A DNA stretch of 64,000 nucleotides from Ruminococcaceae bacterium UBA2854. GTDB lineage: Bacteria; Bacillota; Clostridia; Oscillospirales; Acutalibacteraceae. Shown here in pieces: positions 16,807 through 26,299 of the stretch (positions are counted from its first letter, which is position 1; the number at the start of each line of letters is the position of its first letter). The notes beneath the pieces were generated by a model, which did not search any database, had not been told where the DNA came from, and saw nothing but the letters and a program-made list of their open reading frames with translations. The position numbers were made by a program, and so were the translations under genes. The stretch is taken from positions 1 to 64,000 of the forward strand of contig DEFK01000018.1 in NCBI GenBank assembly GCA_002350765.1, read 5' to 3'.

Positions 16807-17175
16807 TTCGGGTTCAAGGAAAACAACTCCCTTCGAATACATATTCTTATACTTATATTCTGTTGTCGGCAACTTCTCGGGATCCTCCACTGGAGCATAA
16901 TAATCCTTACCTTTGCAAAACATAATAAGCAAAGATTGATATAAACGCTTCTGCTTATTCATCCTTGAATTCATACACATCAAAAGTCCTACTGTCATAT
17001 GGAATATAAAGAATAAAGGTTGGATAGCCACATATACCTTATCAATAAGCTGCGTATCAAGAAAAAGAAAAACAATCAGGATAACAATGTTCCTGACAGT
17101 TATATTACGAAACGCTCTTGCCTCTGCATTAAGCTCAGTAAGAACGCTGTATCGTTCGTCATATTGTCTACTCAT
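16792..17175 (-). CDS. TcpE/PrgI-like small membrane protein (VirB3-like)
   Basis: 127 residues with two adjacent transmembrane helices at about 28-46 and 50-68, short basic arms and a hydrophilic C-terminus. Size and topology fit the TcpE/PrgI-type proteins of Gram-positive conjugation loci, counterparts of VirB3 that couple the channel to VirB4. AAAGGAG precedes the ATG. Identification is by topology and position, not by a clear motif. Confidence 0.5.
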   Translation of the reverse strand: MSRQYDERYSVLTELNAEARAFRNITVRNIVILIVFLFLDTQLIDKVYVAIQPLFFIFHMTVGLLMCMNSRMNKQKRLYQSLLIMFCKGKDYYAPVEDPEKLPTTEYKYKNMYSKGVVFLEPEDEEY

Positions 17176-17384
17176 AAAAGCTCCTTTACTTTATCGGACA
17201 TAAGTTCTGTGTCCATATTAAATTATTCCAATAGATTATTTTATTAATGCTTTGATTAAACAATTTGAAGATACATGTGAGAACTTTAGGAAACAAGTTC
17301 CTATGAATATTTTTTCTCGTATTGTTCATACTGATAGCAGGAGAAAACTAAGTGCTCTAAGATCATTTTTATAATAATTAACAC

Positions 17385-17413
17385 TTGATTTTTTCCTGAA
17401 TACCCTGTATAAT
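17385..17413 (+). promoter_or_regulatory. Promoter of a small RNA
   Basis: TTGATT (17385-17390), 17-base spacer, TATAAT (17408-17413). It points into a gene-free stretch that folds well and ends in a terminator. Confidence 0.65.
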
Positions 17414-17419
17414 AGATAT

Positions 17420-17566
17420 AGGAATTGCGGCGGATGTCTTCGGACTACGCTTAGAGGAGTCGGATGCGTCTGGCTCCTCTTTCTATTCCTTATAATTGTT
17501 ATTTGATAATAACCAATATGATAGAGGCTATAAAAGGTGTTGGCTCACTATGAACCAACACCTTTT
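17420..17566 (+). ncRNA. Candidate small RNA within the transfer operon
   Basis: After the promoter the sequence shows GGAAT/ATTCC closing arms (about 17421-17489), a GTC-TTCG-GAC tetraloop hairpin (about 17436-17445), and an AGAGGAG/CTCCTCT hairpin (about 17453-17481). It ends with the strong terminator at 17532-17566. No plausible ORF is present. It lies antisense to the gap between the VirB6-like and TcpE-like genes, so it could act in trans or interrupt readthrough of the transfer operon. Family not recognised. Confidence 0.5.
17532..17566. terminator. Bidirectional terminator after the VirB6-like gene
   Basis: AAAAGGTGTTGG (17532-17543) pairs with CCAACACCTTTT (17555-17566), followed by CTTTAT on the plus strand. 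It ends the plus-strand small RNA and also the minus-strand transcript that finishes at 17569. Confidence 0.8.
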
Positions 17567-17568
17567 CT

Positions 17569-19860
17569 TTATAGTTGCGAAGCACCTCTGTTGCGCCTAT
17601 AGCTGTCGCGAATATCTCCGTTATACAAATTGCCGTTATTCAGCATTGATTTGGCAATGCTATCGGCATATTTCGGATTAATATCACAGGCACAGCCGTT
17701 TGAATTATTCCTTATAACATAAGCTAAAGCCTGTGAATCTGTAATCTGCTTATTATTCCCGCGCATTTCATTTTTGTACTGAATTGCTTCAGCACGGATA
17801 TTCTGGCGGTTATTGTCCGCATAAGCTACATTACCCATATATACGGCAGTATCACCTTTGGCGCCGTATCCTTGAGCCGCCGCAACATAAGCATCCATCG
17901 GCTTGGAATACTTATCCTTATTCTCGTCAATCAGCGTTTCGGCATTTTCTGAAATAGTCGAATACGCATCCATATTAGCCTTCTTAAACTGTCCGTTTGA
18001 ATACATATTATCAGCTACATCGGAAGCATATTGCTTATCAAACATTCCATCAATAGACTTCTCCTCTACAGCACCCTGAAGTGCCTGACGGTCTGTATAA
18101 GGAGTACCATTCTCTTCGGATTTAGCCTTTCCAAGTATAGCCGATTTCATAAGGTCATCCCTTTTATCCTCAGCCATACGCTGATTTGCCGCCCGTGACT
18201 GTTCCTCTTTAGACATATTCGGGTTTTCTAAAGCTACTTGCTCTTTGTAATCGTCAAGAGTCTTCGGTTTATCTCTTGATTGAGCATTAGGCAAAGCGGC
18301 TGATGTTGCCGAAACACCCTCTGCTAAATTAGGTTGAGCGTTTTGCGTTGACACGGGTGGTTGCATATTAACAAGAGGCGGTCTTGTATAACCGTCATTA
18401 CGAGCTTCGCGATCTCTCCTTGAAGAGTACTCACGTCTGGCGTCACGGTAAGCGTTACCCATATTATGACGTGCTCTATCTGACGCTCTTTTAGCTGCCA
18501 TTAATCCGCCTGCAAGCATCATAGCGCCGCCGCGCATTCCCGTATTAACGCCAAAATATCTGGCGATGATATTCGGACCGTCAAGAGCGATTGTAGCAAG
18601 AAACACAACTATAATTGAATACGCTAAGCCGCTTACTCCCAATCCCCCATCGTTTGTAGGTTTGCTGATAAAAAGGCAAGCTGAGTTGAACAACTGAATT
18701 GTAAACCCAACAAACATAAACGATACGTACATACCGATAATCGAGGTAAGAATACGTTTCATCCTCTCCCCGCCGTTCAGATCTGTTGCTCCTATAAAAG
18801 CAAGGATTATTCTGTTTATCATCAGCTCCCAAGCAATCTTTACTAAAGCATAGGACGCCGCTACATACAGAAAGATATTAGCGATAAGTTCCAGGAACAC
18901 GCAAATATAATCTGTTCGGTATCTGTAATAATGCTCATCACCGATAAAGAAGCCGCCCGATCGCAATGACGAGGTGTACGAGCCCGACAAACCGTTAAGC
19001 TGATCCTTTGTGGTAGTTTGCTTGCCATTAGAGTCAATCTTATAGCTCAGCTTTTGTTGAGCGTAAAGTGACATTCTCTGGGTAAGCATCGCCGGTACTT
19101 TCAAATCATCGCTATCATCACTCACGGCTTCATCCTCATCAAGCGTCTGGTTGAAATCAAAGTTTGTAATATCAATCTTTGACATATCAATACCCTTTTT
19201 ATTGCTCTGTCCTAAATACTTTGAGTATTTATTCTTGTTTGAAAGAGTCCATGCGCCTGTAGCCTTACTTTTTGAAGTAATTGTCTTGATATCCTTTTTA
19301 TCCGCAAAATCCGACAGTGCTCCTTTAAGGTTATCTTTGACGTATTCGTTATATACATAAAGATAATCAGTAGTATGATTGAACACTATACTGCTCGATG
19401 TATTTGTAGATGACACGGTCAAAAGGCTTGAGTTTTTGCCGAAAATATTAGTATCCAGCGAAGTAAAAACTGACGGTAAAAGGATAGTTATAACGGCAAT
19501 AACCACGATATTATTGGTAAACCTTTTTAATCGCTCCTTACCATTTGATGAAAAAATCAGGAATCCCGCTAACAACACAACGCTTATAAGAACCGGGATC
19601 CACAGATAGTCATTAACAAGCCTATAAAGTTCAGCGCCGGCAGTATCTTTATTCTTGGCAAAGTTCGATAATTGAAGCACATTCCAACAGGATTTAAGAA
19701 GATATTCGCATGCGTTAAGAACAGCTGTCAATGCTTTTGTAATAGCTTCGCACAGTCCTCTGATAATGGAAATAAAAATACATCCAATATCAAAAAAATA
19801 TGTGCTCTCGATATCTGAAAATACTGATTCGCTGTACAGATATGCAAATAGTGGTTCCAT
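17569..19860 (-). CDS. VirB6/TrbL-like polytopic membrane protein
   Basis: 763 residues. Hydrophobic helices lie at about 20-45, 88-108, 118-140, 325-365, 370-395 and 405-455; the C-terminal 300 residues are hydrophilic, rich in Gln, Asn, Asp and Arg, and cytoplasmic. This is the shape of VirB6/TrbL/TcpH-type proteins that form the inner-membrane part of the conjugation channel. It follows the VirB2-like gene closely and ends at the shared terminator. The long soluble tail may bind DNA or coupling factors; that is inference. Confidence 0.8.
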   Translation of the reverse strand: MEPLFAYLYSESVFSDIESTYFFDIGCIFISIIRGLCEAITKALTAVLNACEYLLKSCWNVLQLSNFAKNKDTAGAELYRLVNDYLWIPVLISVVLLAGFLIFSSNGKERLKRFTNNIVVIAVITILLPSVFTSLDTNIFGKNSSLLTVSSTNTSSSIVFNHTTDYLYVYNEYVKDNLKGALSDFADKKDIKTITSKSKATGAWTLSNKNKYSKYLGQSNKKGIDMSKIDITNFDFNQTLDEDEAVSDDSDDLKVPAMLTQRMSLYAQQKLSYKIDSNGKQTTTKDQLNGLSGSYTSSLRSGGFFIGDEHYYRYRTDYICVFLELIANIFLYVAASYALVKIAWELMINRIILAFIGATDLNGGERMKRILTSIIGMYVSFMFVGFTIQLFNSACLFISKPTNDGGLGVSGLAYSIIVVFLATIALDGPNIIARYFGVNTGMRGGAMMLAGGLMAAKRASDRARHNMGNAYRDARREYSSRRDREARNDGYTRPPLVNMQPPVSTQNAQPNLAEGVSATSAALPNAQSRDKPKTLDDYKEQVALENPNMSKEEQSRAANQRMAEDKRDDLMKSAILGKAKSEENGTPYTDRQALQGAVEEKSIDGMFDKQYASDVADNMYSNGQFKKANMDAYSTISENAETLIDENKDKYSKPMDAYVAAAQGYGAKGDTAVYMGNVAYADNNRQNIRAEAIQYKNEMRGNNKQITDSQALAYVIRNNSNGCACDINPKYADSIAKSMLNNGNLYNGDIRDSYRRNRGASQL

Positions 19861-19863
19861 AAT

Positions 19864-20274
19864 TTAAACCTTTAAGTCAGAACTCGTATCCGGAGATAAG
19901 AAATTAATTATAATTGAGGTTATTGTCAGCGCCGACATAAGCCCCGCTATACCGAACACAGCCCATACAAGCTTTGATTTAGCCCATTCTTTATCCTTTT
20001 TACTGCCGAAAGCGAGGATAATAGCTACAACAGCTACAAGGATAATTGTCGGAACGTAGATATAATTCTGACAGAATTTGACAAATTCCTTTGCAATCTT
20101 TGCTCCGGTTTCCATTTTCTTTGAAGCGCCGTCAAAGTATTTATAGGTATCTGCCTTTAGCAAATAAACACCGTTATTTATGCTGCTTTCAACTCTGTCA
20201 ATAGTATTGATTGCAGCCTGCGGCAACACAGAACCTACCTTTGCAAGAACGGTATCGCTTATAGTTTCAAGCAT
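19864..20274 (-). CDS. VirB2-like small membrane protein
   Basis: 136 residues. An amphipathic N-terminal half is followed by two hydrophobic helices (about 75-95 and 105-125) separated by a short KKDKEWAKSK loop, the layout of VirB2/TrbC-type subunits. GGGAG precedes ATG 20274. It lies directly upstream of the VirB6-like gene and directly downstream of an attenuator-like hairpin, so its level may be set separately from the adhesin genes before it. Assignment is by topology. Confidence 0.5.
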   Translation of the reverse strand: MLETISDTVLAKVGSVLPQAAINTIDRVESSINNGVYLLKADTYKYFDGASKKMETGAKIAKEFVKFCQNYIYVPTIILVAVVAIILAFGSKKDKEWAKSKLVWAVFGIAGLMSALTITSIIINFLSPDTSSDLKV

Positions 20275-20294
20275 AATATAACTCCCTTCTAAAA

Positions 20295-20319
20295 GTGGGC
20301 AGAATAAAAATCTGCCCAC
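20295..20319 (-). terminator. Attenuator-like hairpin before the VirB2-like gene
   Basis: Perfect 9-bp stem GTGGGCAGA/TCTGCCCAC. On the minus strand it is followed by TTTTAG, a short U-run. It lies between the secreted Fn3-like gene and the VirB2-like gene and probably reduces transcription passing from the adhesin genes into the channel genes. Confidence 0.6.
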
Positions 20320-20329
20320 CGTTTACTGA

Positions 20330-21040
20330 TTATTTTATTTTTAGGTTATGGTACTTCCAATCCGCACCTTTATATGAATACTTTTTTAGTTTAACAGGAA
20401 CGATTTCCAAGGTTATCTTCTTTGCTTTTTTCAGGAATACACCGTCGATTTTTGATAAAGTAACGCTTGTTTTATTTGTCGTTATACTTTTATTCACAGA
20501 AAAGATGTCAACAAAGGCAAAACGCAAGGTATAGCAGGTTGCGCCTTTGGTTTTGTTCCAAGATATTTTTACATTATTATTATCTACACGAACTGCCTTA
20601 GAGCCGGTTACTGTCTCAGCAGCATATGTTGAAGTCCATCCGCTGTATTTTGCAGAACCGTTTGGCTTCCCTGATTTATAATTTGAAGCATTGAATGCCC
20701 TGACTCTAACCGTGTAGAACTGACCGTTACTGATATATTTATTGAAATTCCAGATTATATACTCCTTATCGAGTTTATAAAATGTCTTATTATAAGCTCC
20801 GATTTTATAATACTTGTTTAAAGTAATTCCGCCGTTTGCGTTAATCACCTGAACCTGTAATCCCGTACTGCTTGATTTGGGTGTGATAATAAGACAATGC
20901 TCCTGAATAGCGTAATCCGAACGATAAAGAACCTTTTTCGGAGCCGCGGGCTTTGAGAGAGCCGACGCGAACGGAACAGAAGATACTGCGATTAGAACAC
21001 ACAGTACTGCTGATAATAATAATTTATATGTTTTTTTCAT
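20330..21040 (-). CDS. Secreted protein with fibronectin-III-like domains
   Basis: 236 residues. A signal peptide (KKTYKLLLSAVLCVLIAVSS, cleavage near ASALS) precedes two beta-rich repeats; the second has the Fn3-like pattern NNVKISWNKTKGATCYTLRF. No cell-wall sorting signal or membrane anchor, so it is exported, possibly held by another surface protein. It is 58 bases downstream of the large adhesin and may act with it. Binding partner unknown. Confidence 0.6.
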   Translation of the reverse strand: MKKTYKLLLSAVLCVLIAVSSVPFASALSKPAAPKKVLYRSDYAIQEHCLIITPKSSSTGLQVQVINANGGITLNKYYKIGAYNKTFYKLDKEYIIWNFNKYISNGQFYTVRVRAFNASNYKSGKPNGSAKYSGWTSTYAAETVTGSKAVRVDNNNVKISWNKTKGATCYTLRFAFVDIFSVNKSITTNKTSVTLSKIDGVFLKKAKKITLEIVPVKLKKYSYKGADWKYHNLKIK

Positions 21041-21098
21041 TCAAACACCTCATATATTGCTCAAAATCAGGCAGAGCCGAAGCCCTGCCTGCAAATAA

Positions 21099-24000
21099 TT
21101 AGATTTCTCTTGTTTTTACTCTGAAGAATACGAACGCACCCGCTATCATCATAGTGATTCCGATAGCAATCAATGGTGCTGGATTAGACGATGTGCCGCC
21201 CGTCTTTGGAAGGTCAGGCGTGACAATCTTTTCATCGATCATCTCAACCGCTTGAACCTTTCCGTCTTTGTTCACCGTAAACGTAACATCATCAGCTTTT
21301 TTATATCCGCTTGGAGCGCTGACTTCATGCCAGGTGTATTTCGCTCCAGCTTTCAAAGAAGCATCAATTCTGTACGCTTTATCGGTTGAAGTCCAGCTTG
21401 TTACCTTATCCCCTTTAGAATCATAGAGAACAAGCTTTGCTCCCGCGAGGAGTTTACCTGTATCGCTTGCTTTCTTACGGAACTCTACTTTAGTTGTATC
21501 ATCCTTCATAGATACAGACTGAACCTTACCCGTATCAAGAACAGTAAACTTAACGTCATTTGCTACAACATATCCATCAGGAGCAACTTCTTCATGCAGT
21601 ACATAGGTCTTACCAGCCACAAGAACACCTTCAAGATAATATGATTCCTTCGTTGATGTCCATTTAGCTATGATTTTGCCATCCGTAGTCTTGATTTGCA
21701 TTTTGGCACATTCAAGCTCGTTGTCCCCTGTGATATCGTACTTTGTAATTTTAACCTTGATCGTATCGTCCTTCATTTCAACCTTTTGGACTTCGCCTGT
21801 ATCAGATACATTGAAAACAATATCATTTGCTGTAGCGTAACCATCAGCGGGGAGCGTCTCCCTGAGAAGATATGTGCTGCCCGCGATTAGCTTGCCGTCA
21901 ATTCTGTGGGGCTTATCAGTTGATACCCAAGATTCAACAACGTCACCGACTTTATTGCCGTCCACTACCTTCATAACCTGAAGATGCGCTCCGACAACTT
22001 CCTTTTCGCCTGTAATATCGGTTTTGGTAAACTCAAACTTGATAGTATCGTCTTCCATAGTAATGTTCTGAACCTTAGGAGTGTCCTCAACAGTAAATGT
22101 TACAGGCTCTGTTGAGCAGTAGCCATCGGGCGGAGATAGCTCAGATAACTTATATGTCTCACCAACAACAAGGATTCCCTCAACAGAAAACGATTCATCG
22201 GTCGATGTCCATGAATCCACTAAGTTCCCGTCACTATCGGGAACCTGAACGATATTATCATCCTTATCAGTAAGCTGTAAAACTGCTCCCGAAATACATT
22301 TATTTGTGTATTTATCTACCTTAGCAAGAGCAATCTTTGTTACCTCATCCTTCATCTGAACGTGTTGCACCTCGCCTGTATCGGCTACAGTAAAGTTGAT
22401 GCTTTCCGCGGTAACATAACCCTTACACGGAATCTCTTCGATCAAGGTGTAAGCTTGTCCAGCAATAAAGCTATATGTAATCACATGCGGTTTACCATCA
22501 GATATCCAAGAAGCGATAACTTCATCATCGGGACCTGTAATCTTCAGATGAGCGCCTTCAAGCTCTTTCTCACCGGTAATGTCTGTCTTTGTAACAGAGA
22601 TTATCAAAGGAGCGTCATACATAACAACGGACTGTACGCCGCCGTCGGCAGCTACCGTAAAGGTAACAGGTTTTGCTGTAGCGAATCCCTTCGGCGTTTT
22701 AATTTCATATAGCGTAAAGGTGTCCCCCACGGGAAGAATACCCTCAACAGATAAAGGCTCTTCCGTTGTAATCCAGCTCTTAACCATTTTGCCGTCAACG
22801 GGAACCTCGACAACATTTCCATCCTTATCCTTTAGCTGAAGCTCAGCGCCTGTAACATTACCCTTCGTGCTGCTGTCTTGCTTATGGAACTTAATCTTTG
22901 TGGTTTTGTCATACATATTTACGACGGTCTTTTCCGCTTTTTCATTTACCGTAAATATAACGTCTTCCGCTACACAATATCCCTTTGGGGCAGATGCTTC
23001 GTGAAGTCGGTACTTTTTACCGACTTCAAGCAAACCGTAAATCATTTCCGGTTTATCGCTTGAAGTGAATGAGTATATTTTTTCGCCCGCGCCTTCTTCA
23101 AAAGCTGTATATATTTCAAGCTTTGCTCCCGCGAGTTGTTTGCCGTCAGTATCAAGTGAAGACGCAATCTTCTTATTTATTTCAATCTCTGTAGGCTTGT
23201 CCTTTAAAGTCTGATTATAAACATTGGGATGAGCTTCTGTATTTGTATCTGGTTTAACGGTTACAGGATATGCCTTTTCATCCACATAATATGTAGATGG
23301 TCCACTGATTTCCTTAACGAAATAGTTACCTGTAGGAATCTTCTTGCTTATTCCGTATCCTTTTTCGTCTGTTGTTATCCTACACACCTCTGTGCTTTCA
23401 TCAAAGACCAAATCCGTTGATTGTCCGTTCATGGAATAGACGCCGTAAACCGCGCCGCCGACAGGCTTATCATCGTGAGAATCGTGTTTGTTGATGGAGA
23501 TAAATCCGGAGGTCGTATTATCGACCTCGCATTCCGCGTAATACTGGTTCACGTGTTTAGAGCTAAGGGAATGCATATCTGCGCCTTTAACTCCCGATAA
23601 TTCGTATGTTCCGTTATTTACATCATATCGGTCGGGAATATAGAAAACCGCATCAAGTTTATTTAGATTGTTGTTAATGTCGGTTGTAGACTTTATTTTT
23701 GAATAATCCTCAAAATAATCAGCGACAGCCTTAACCGTTGCCTCTGTAACACCGCTCTTAACCAAACCGAGTTCTTTTATGCAGTAATCGTCATTTTTAT
23801 TGGGATCGTATCCGCTGATTTTTTCTGTTATTTTTCCGTTTGCGTCTGTCGGTCCGAGGATCCTCGCAAACTTGTTTTTACCAAAAATCTGCGGACTGTA
23901 AACTAAAAAGTAATAACCTTTAACACTTGTATCATCGTCAACATTCTTAACCACTCTGAGTTCAAACGGCTTAGTATATTCGTTTTTCCAGGTTACTGTC

Positions 24001-25508
24001 TTTACGGTTGTGGTAGAAGTTACTGTGGCTGTCGTTTCAAAAAATCCGTAAGTACCCTTTGAACCTGTCTTTGACTCCCACTCAAGCGGGAATCCGTAAT
24101 TTACTCCTCCGTATTTCTGAACATAGTGGTAATCGTCCATATCTTCGTCTGCTGTTATCTTAAAGCCAAGCTCAGTAATGATAAATGTTGTATTCAGAGC
24201 AAAGTCCTCTAAAGTATCACATTCACCCGACGAATCGGTCGTGAGCAAGTACTGCTCGCTTGTCTTTGCTTTATTGGTAAGCAGGAATGTCCAGCCTGCC
24301 AATGAACCTTTATATCCTTCGGGTGAATCCGCGGATTTTTCCACAGTTTTCTTTACTGTAATATCACCAAGCTTTTCAGTATAGCGATAATAAATCGGAT
24401 AGTAACCGACAACTGACTCACTGTATTTTACATCGCCGAGCAGAGTCTGAGAATTTTTGTTAGAGTTTTGGTAAGCAATCGAACTGGACGAAGATGAATA
24501 ATTAAGCTTCTTTATCACCTTAATATAGTAGGTATAACCCGCATCTTCTCGCTTCTTCAGGTCATAGTTTGATTTAACAGTGATTTTATTGCCGTCTCTG
24601 GTAAGAGTCATGTTCTTACTGTCAACAGCGCCGCCGTCATTCTGATTAACGATCTTATATGTAAGGTTGTAGTCCTTCAGTCCCGAAATAGTTTTTGTTC
24701 CCGAATAAGTATAACTGCCGTTTTTCTTATCCGTCAAAAAGATCGCTGTTTTCTTTATTACTTTCTTTGCGCTTCCTACACTATTGTAAAAAGCAGAAGG
24801 AAGGTTTTTCTCGGTTCTCATTTCCGAAAGGATATTGTCATAAGCATCTTTAATCTTTTCCTTGTTCTTTGACTTAATATATCCCATCAAAGATGATTTT
24901 CCCGTTTTGATTTTAAAGTTATTTCCGAGAGAAGCGTAACGAATATTCATAACATACTCATAAATGAGAAGCTGCGCGGCAAAATAATAAGCTCCGTTGC
25001 TCGTTGCGCTGTGCGCTCTGGCATAAGCCAGCGTCTCACAAGAAGCGTTATATATATTACTCTTTGCCTTGAACTTATTCCAGTATTCGCTGTTTCCGCC
25101 CAAACCGCATTTGCCGTACTTACCGTCATTCTTTATGCTGAAATACGGTTCAATACACCAAGTAGTGGTTTTTGTCGAGCTGCCTACAGGCGCAACCTGA
25201 TGGAAGTTAAGATACTGATTTGCGTAAAAGGTTTCTTTATTGCCGGTAATAGCATTTGTATAGTTTAATGTCTTATTCCAGTAAACATCATAGTTATGAT
25301 TACCGTAAACATTATACTTTGTGTTACCTGAAGCGCCGAGTGGCACATAATCCATAGTAGCGCCCGTACCGATAATCTGTACGTTTACACCTGTTTCTGC
25401 CGAGCTTGTCTCAGCGGCAGAGGCTACCACGATAGAGAAACCGCTTAAAAAAGTCAGTATCGCGAGTAACATCGCTACAGTTTTTTTGAAGTTTTGAAAT
25501 CTGTCCAT
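21099..25508 (-). CDS. LPXTG-anchored surface adhesin with thioester domain and SpaA-like repeats
   Basis: 1469 residues. After a signal peptide comes a thioester domain: Cys118 in TTWCIEP and Gln179 in FAAQLL fit the Cys-Gln pair that forms an internal thioester able to bond covalently to targets. Beta-rich stalk domains follow, then eight SpaA/Cna-B-type prealbumin-like repeats of about 75-80 residues (about 700-1420) with the recurring E-x-x-x-P-x-GY and FTV-GxVQ-V-MKD pattern. The end is LPKTGG, a hydrophobic helix and a basic tail: a sortase-anchored wall protein. A class C-like sortase is encoded at 32543. It probably promotes cell-cell contact during mating or attachment to host surfaces. 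Confidence 0.92.
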   Translation of the reverse strand: MDRFQNFKKTVAMLLAILTFLSGFSIVVASAAETSSAETGVNVQIIGTGATMDYVPLGASGNTKYNVYGNHNYDVYWNKTLNYTNAITGNKETFYANQYLNFHQVAPVGSSTKTTTWCIEPYFSIKNDGKYGKCGLGGNSEYWNKFKAKSNIYNASCETLAYARAHSATSNGAYYFAAQLLIYEYVMNIRYASLGNNFKIKTGKSSLMGYIKSKNKEKIKDAYDNILSEMRTEKNLPSAFYNSVGSAKKVIKKTAIFLTDKKNGSYTYSGTKTISGLKDYNLTYKIVNQNDGGAVDSKNMTLTRDGNKITVKSNYDLKKREDAGYTYYIKVIKKLNYSSSSSSIAYQNSNKNSQTLLGDVKYSESVVGYYPIYYRYTEKLGDITVKKTVEKSADSPEGYKGSLAGWTFLLTNKAKTSEQYLLTTDSSGECDTLEDFALNTTFIITELGFKITADEDMDDYHYVQKYGGVNYGFPLEWESKTGSKGTYGFFETTATVTSTTTVKTVTWKNEYTKPFELRVVKNVDDDTSVKGYYFLVYSPQIFGKNKFARILGPTDANGKITEKISGYDPNKNDDYCIKELGLVKSGVTEATVKAVADYFEDYSKIKSTTDINNNLNKLDAVFYIPDRYDVNNGTYELSGVKGADMHSLSSKHVNQYYAECEVDNTTSGFISINKHDSHDDKPVGGAVYGVYSMNGQSTDLVFDESTEVCRITTDEKGYGISKKIPTGNYFVKEISGPSTYYVDEKAYPVTVKPDTNTEAHPNVYNQTLKDKPTEIEINKKIASSLDTDGKQLAGAKLEIYTAFEEGAGEKIYSFTSSDKPEMIYGLLEVGKKYRLHEASAPKGYCVAEDVIFTVNEKAEKTVVNMYDKTTKIKFHKQDSSTKGNVTGAELQLKDKDGNVVEVPVDGKMVKSWITTEEPLSVEGILPVGDTFTLYEIKTPKGFATAKPVTFTVAADGGVQSVVMYDAPLIISVTKTDITGEKELEGAHLKITGPDDEVIASWISDGKPHVITYSFIAGQAYTLIEEIPCKGYVTAESINFTVADTGEVQHVQMKDEVTKIALAKVDKYTNKCISGAVLQLTDKDDNIVQVPDSDGNLVDSWTSTDESFSVEGILVVGETYKLSELSPPDGYCSTEPVTFTVEDTPKVQNITMEDDTIKFEFTKTDITGEKEVVGAHLQVMKVVDGNKVGDVVESWVSTDKPHRIDGKLIAGSTYLLRETLPADGYATANDIVFNVSDTGEVQKVEMKDDTIKVKITKYDITGDNELECAKMQIKTTDGKIIAKWTSTKESYYLEGVLVAGKTYVLHEEVAPDGYVVANDVKFTVLDTGKVQSVSMKDDTTKVEFRKKASDTGKLLAGAKLVLYDSKGDKVTSWTSTDKAYRIDASLKAGAKYTWHEVSAPSGYKKADDVTFTVNKDGKVQAVEMIDEKIVTPDLPKTGGTSSNPAPLIAIGITMMIAGAFVFFRVKTREI
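21240..23190 (-). repeat. Tandem coding repeats of the adhesin stalk
   Basis: Seven to eight divergent units of about 225-240 bases encode the SpaA-like domains. Several units share near-identical starts (TKTDITGEKE), showing recent duplication or recombination among them. The number of units may vary between strains. Confidence 0.7.
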
Positions 25509-25566
25509 AAAATTCCTCCTAAATGTTCAAAAAACAATAATATAAAATAACCAATATCTATGTAAA

Positions 25567-25592
25567 AAGTCCTTGCTATAAAACAAGGACTT
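25567..25592 (-). terminator. Attenuator-like hairpin upstream of the adhesin
   Basis: AAGTCCTTG/CAAGGACTT stem with an eight-base loop, followed on the minus strand by TTTAC. It lies between the toxin gene and the adhesin start and would limit readthrough from the toxin-antitoxin operon. Confidence 0.55.
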
Positions 25593-25610
25593 GAATTGTA
25601 GGCGCAGAAA

Positions 25611-25634
25611 AGGCAATCCCAATCAGGATTGCCT
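25611..25634 (-). terminator. Terminator of the ParE/Phd operon
   Basis: AGGCAATCC pairs with GGATTGCCT; on the minus strand the stem is followed by TTTTCTG. It starts 13 bases after the toxin stop codon. Confidence 0.7.
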
Positions 25635-25646
25635 CATTTAACCAGA

Positions 25647-25958
25647 TTATTTAATTATAGAATTCAAATCCCTTCTGCCGTAAACAATACGATATATCGT
25701 AACTGTTTTTTCGGATTCAGACACAGAATAGAAAAGCAAGTAATTATTTATAACCGCTTTTCTGTATTCGTTTTTCAACGGTCTGATAGTAGTATGAACA
25801 GGATTAGCGTAAGGAAAGTCTTTTAGCCTCTTGGAAGCCTCGATTATATCCTCAACAATTTTAACAGCCGCAGAAAGATTTTTCAATTCATCTCGTATGT
25901 AAAACGCGGTATCTTTTAGATCCTGCTTTGCAATTGGCAGAAATTCTACTTTATACAT
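25647..25958 (-). CDS. ParE/RelE-family toxin
   Basis: 103 residues. The N-terminal FLPIAKQDLKDTAFYIRDEL and C-terminal TIYRIVYGRRDL segments are characteristic of ParE/RelE toxins, as is the central RKAVINNYLLFYSV strand. Members block either gyrase or translation; the sequence alone does not decide which. It overlaps the antitoxin gene by eight bases, in the usual order of antitoxin first. The pair would stabilise the element after integration or excision. Confidence 0.9.
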   Translation of the reverse strand: MYKVEFLPIAKQDLKDTAFYIRDELKNLSAAVKIVEDIIEASKRLKDFPYANPVHTTIRPLKNEYRKAVINNYLLFYSVSESEKTVTIYRIVYGRRDLNSIIK

Positions 25959-26220
25959 TCAGTTCACCTTTAATTTCATTCAGAACATCCTTTGGTGAAA
26001 AGCGTGTATTGGTAAGTTCAGCTTCACGTTCAGCTGCTTGAAGCTTAAAGTAAACCTCGCTTTCGAACTGAAGGTTTTCATATGCTTCCATACTCATCAC
26101 TACCATATCTCCAAATCCGTTCTTAGTTAAGAAAACCGGCTGAGAGGTTTCATGTACCGTTCTCGAAACATCTGCAAAATTATTCCTTAAATCTGATACA
26201 GGTCTGATTGTTTTTGCCAT
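25951..26220 (-). CDS. Phd/YefM-family antitoxin
   Basis: 89 residues. The N-terminal IRPVSDLRNNFADVSRTV and the following FLTKNGFGDMVVMSMEAYE are the DNA-binding half of Phd/YefM antitoxins; the C-terminal helix region binds the toxin. It is first in the operon and should repress the promoter at 26266-26294 through the perfect palindrome at 26238-26253. Confidence 0.9.
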   Translation of the reverse strand: MAKTIRPVSDLRNNFADVSRTVHETSQPVFLTKNGFGDMVVMSMEAYENLQFESEVYFKLQAAEREAELTNTRFSPKDVLNEIKGELNV

Positions 26221-26237
26221 ATTATCATCTCCGAATT

Positions 26238-26294
26238 TAGCATAATTATGCTAATTTATACTTAAATTATATTTCAATTCAAGCATGTTGTCAA
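26238..26294 (-). promoter_or_regulatory. Promoter and operator of the ParE/Phd operon
   Basis: On the minus strand TTGACA (26289-26294), 17-base spacer, TATAAT (26266-26271). Just downstream lies the perfect 16-base palindrome TAGCATAATTATGCTA (26238-26253), well placed for autorepression by the antitoxin. Confidence 0.8.
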
Positions 26295-26299
26295 GTATT

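Noticed and set aside
17222..17371. Open plus-strand frame of 49 codons upstream of the small RNA
   Set aside because: It has natural-looking composition (FEDTCENFRKQVP) but no start codon with a ribosome binding site; it may be a gene remnant, too short to support.
21240..23190. CRISPR or satellite array in the adhesin region
   Set aside because: The periodicity is about 225-240 bases, in frame and coding for SpaA-like domains.
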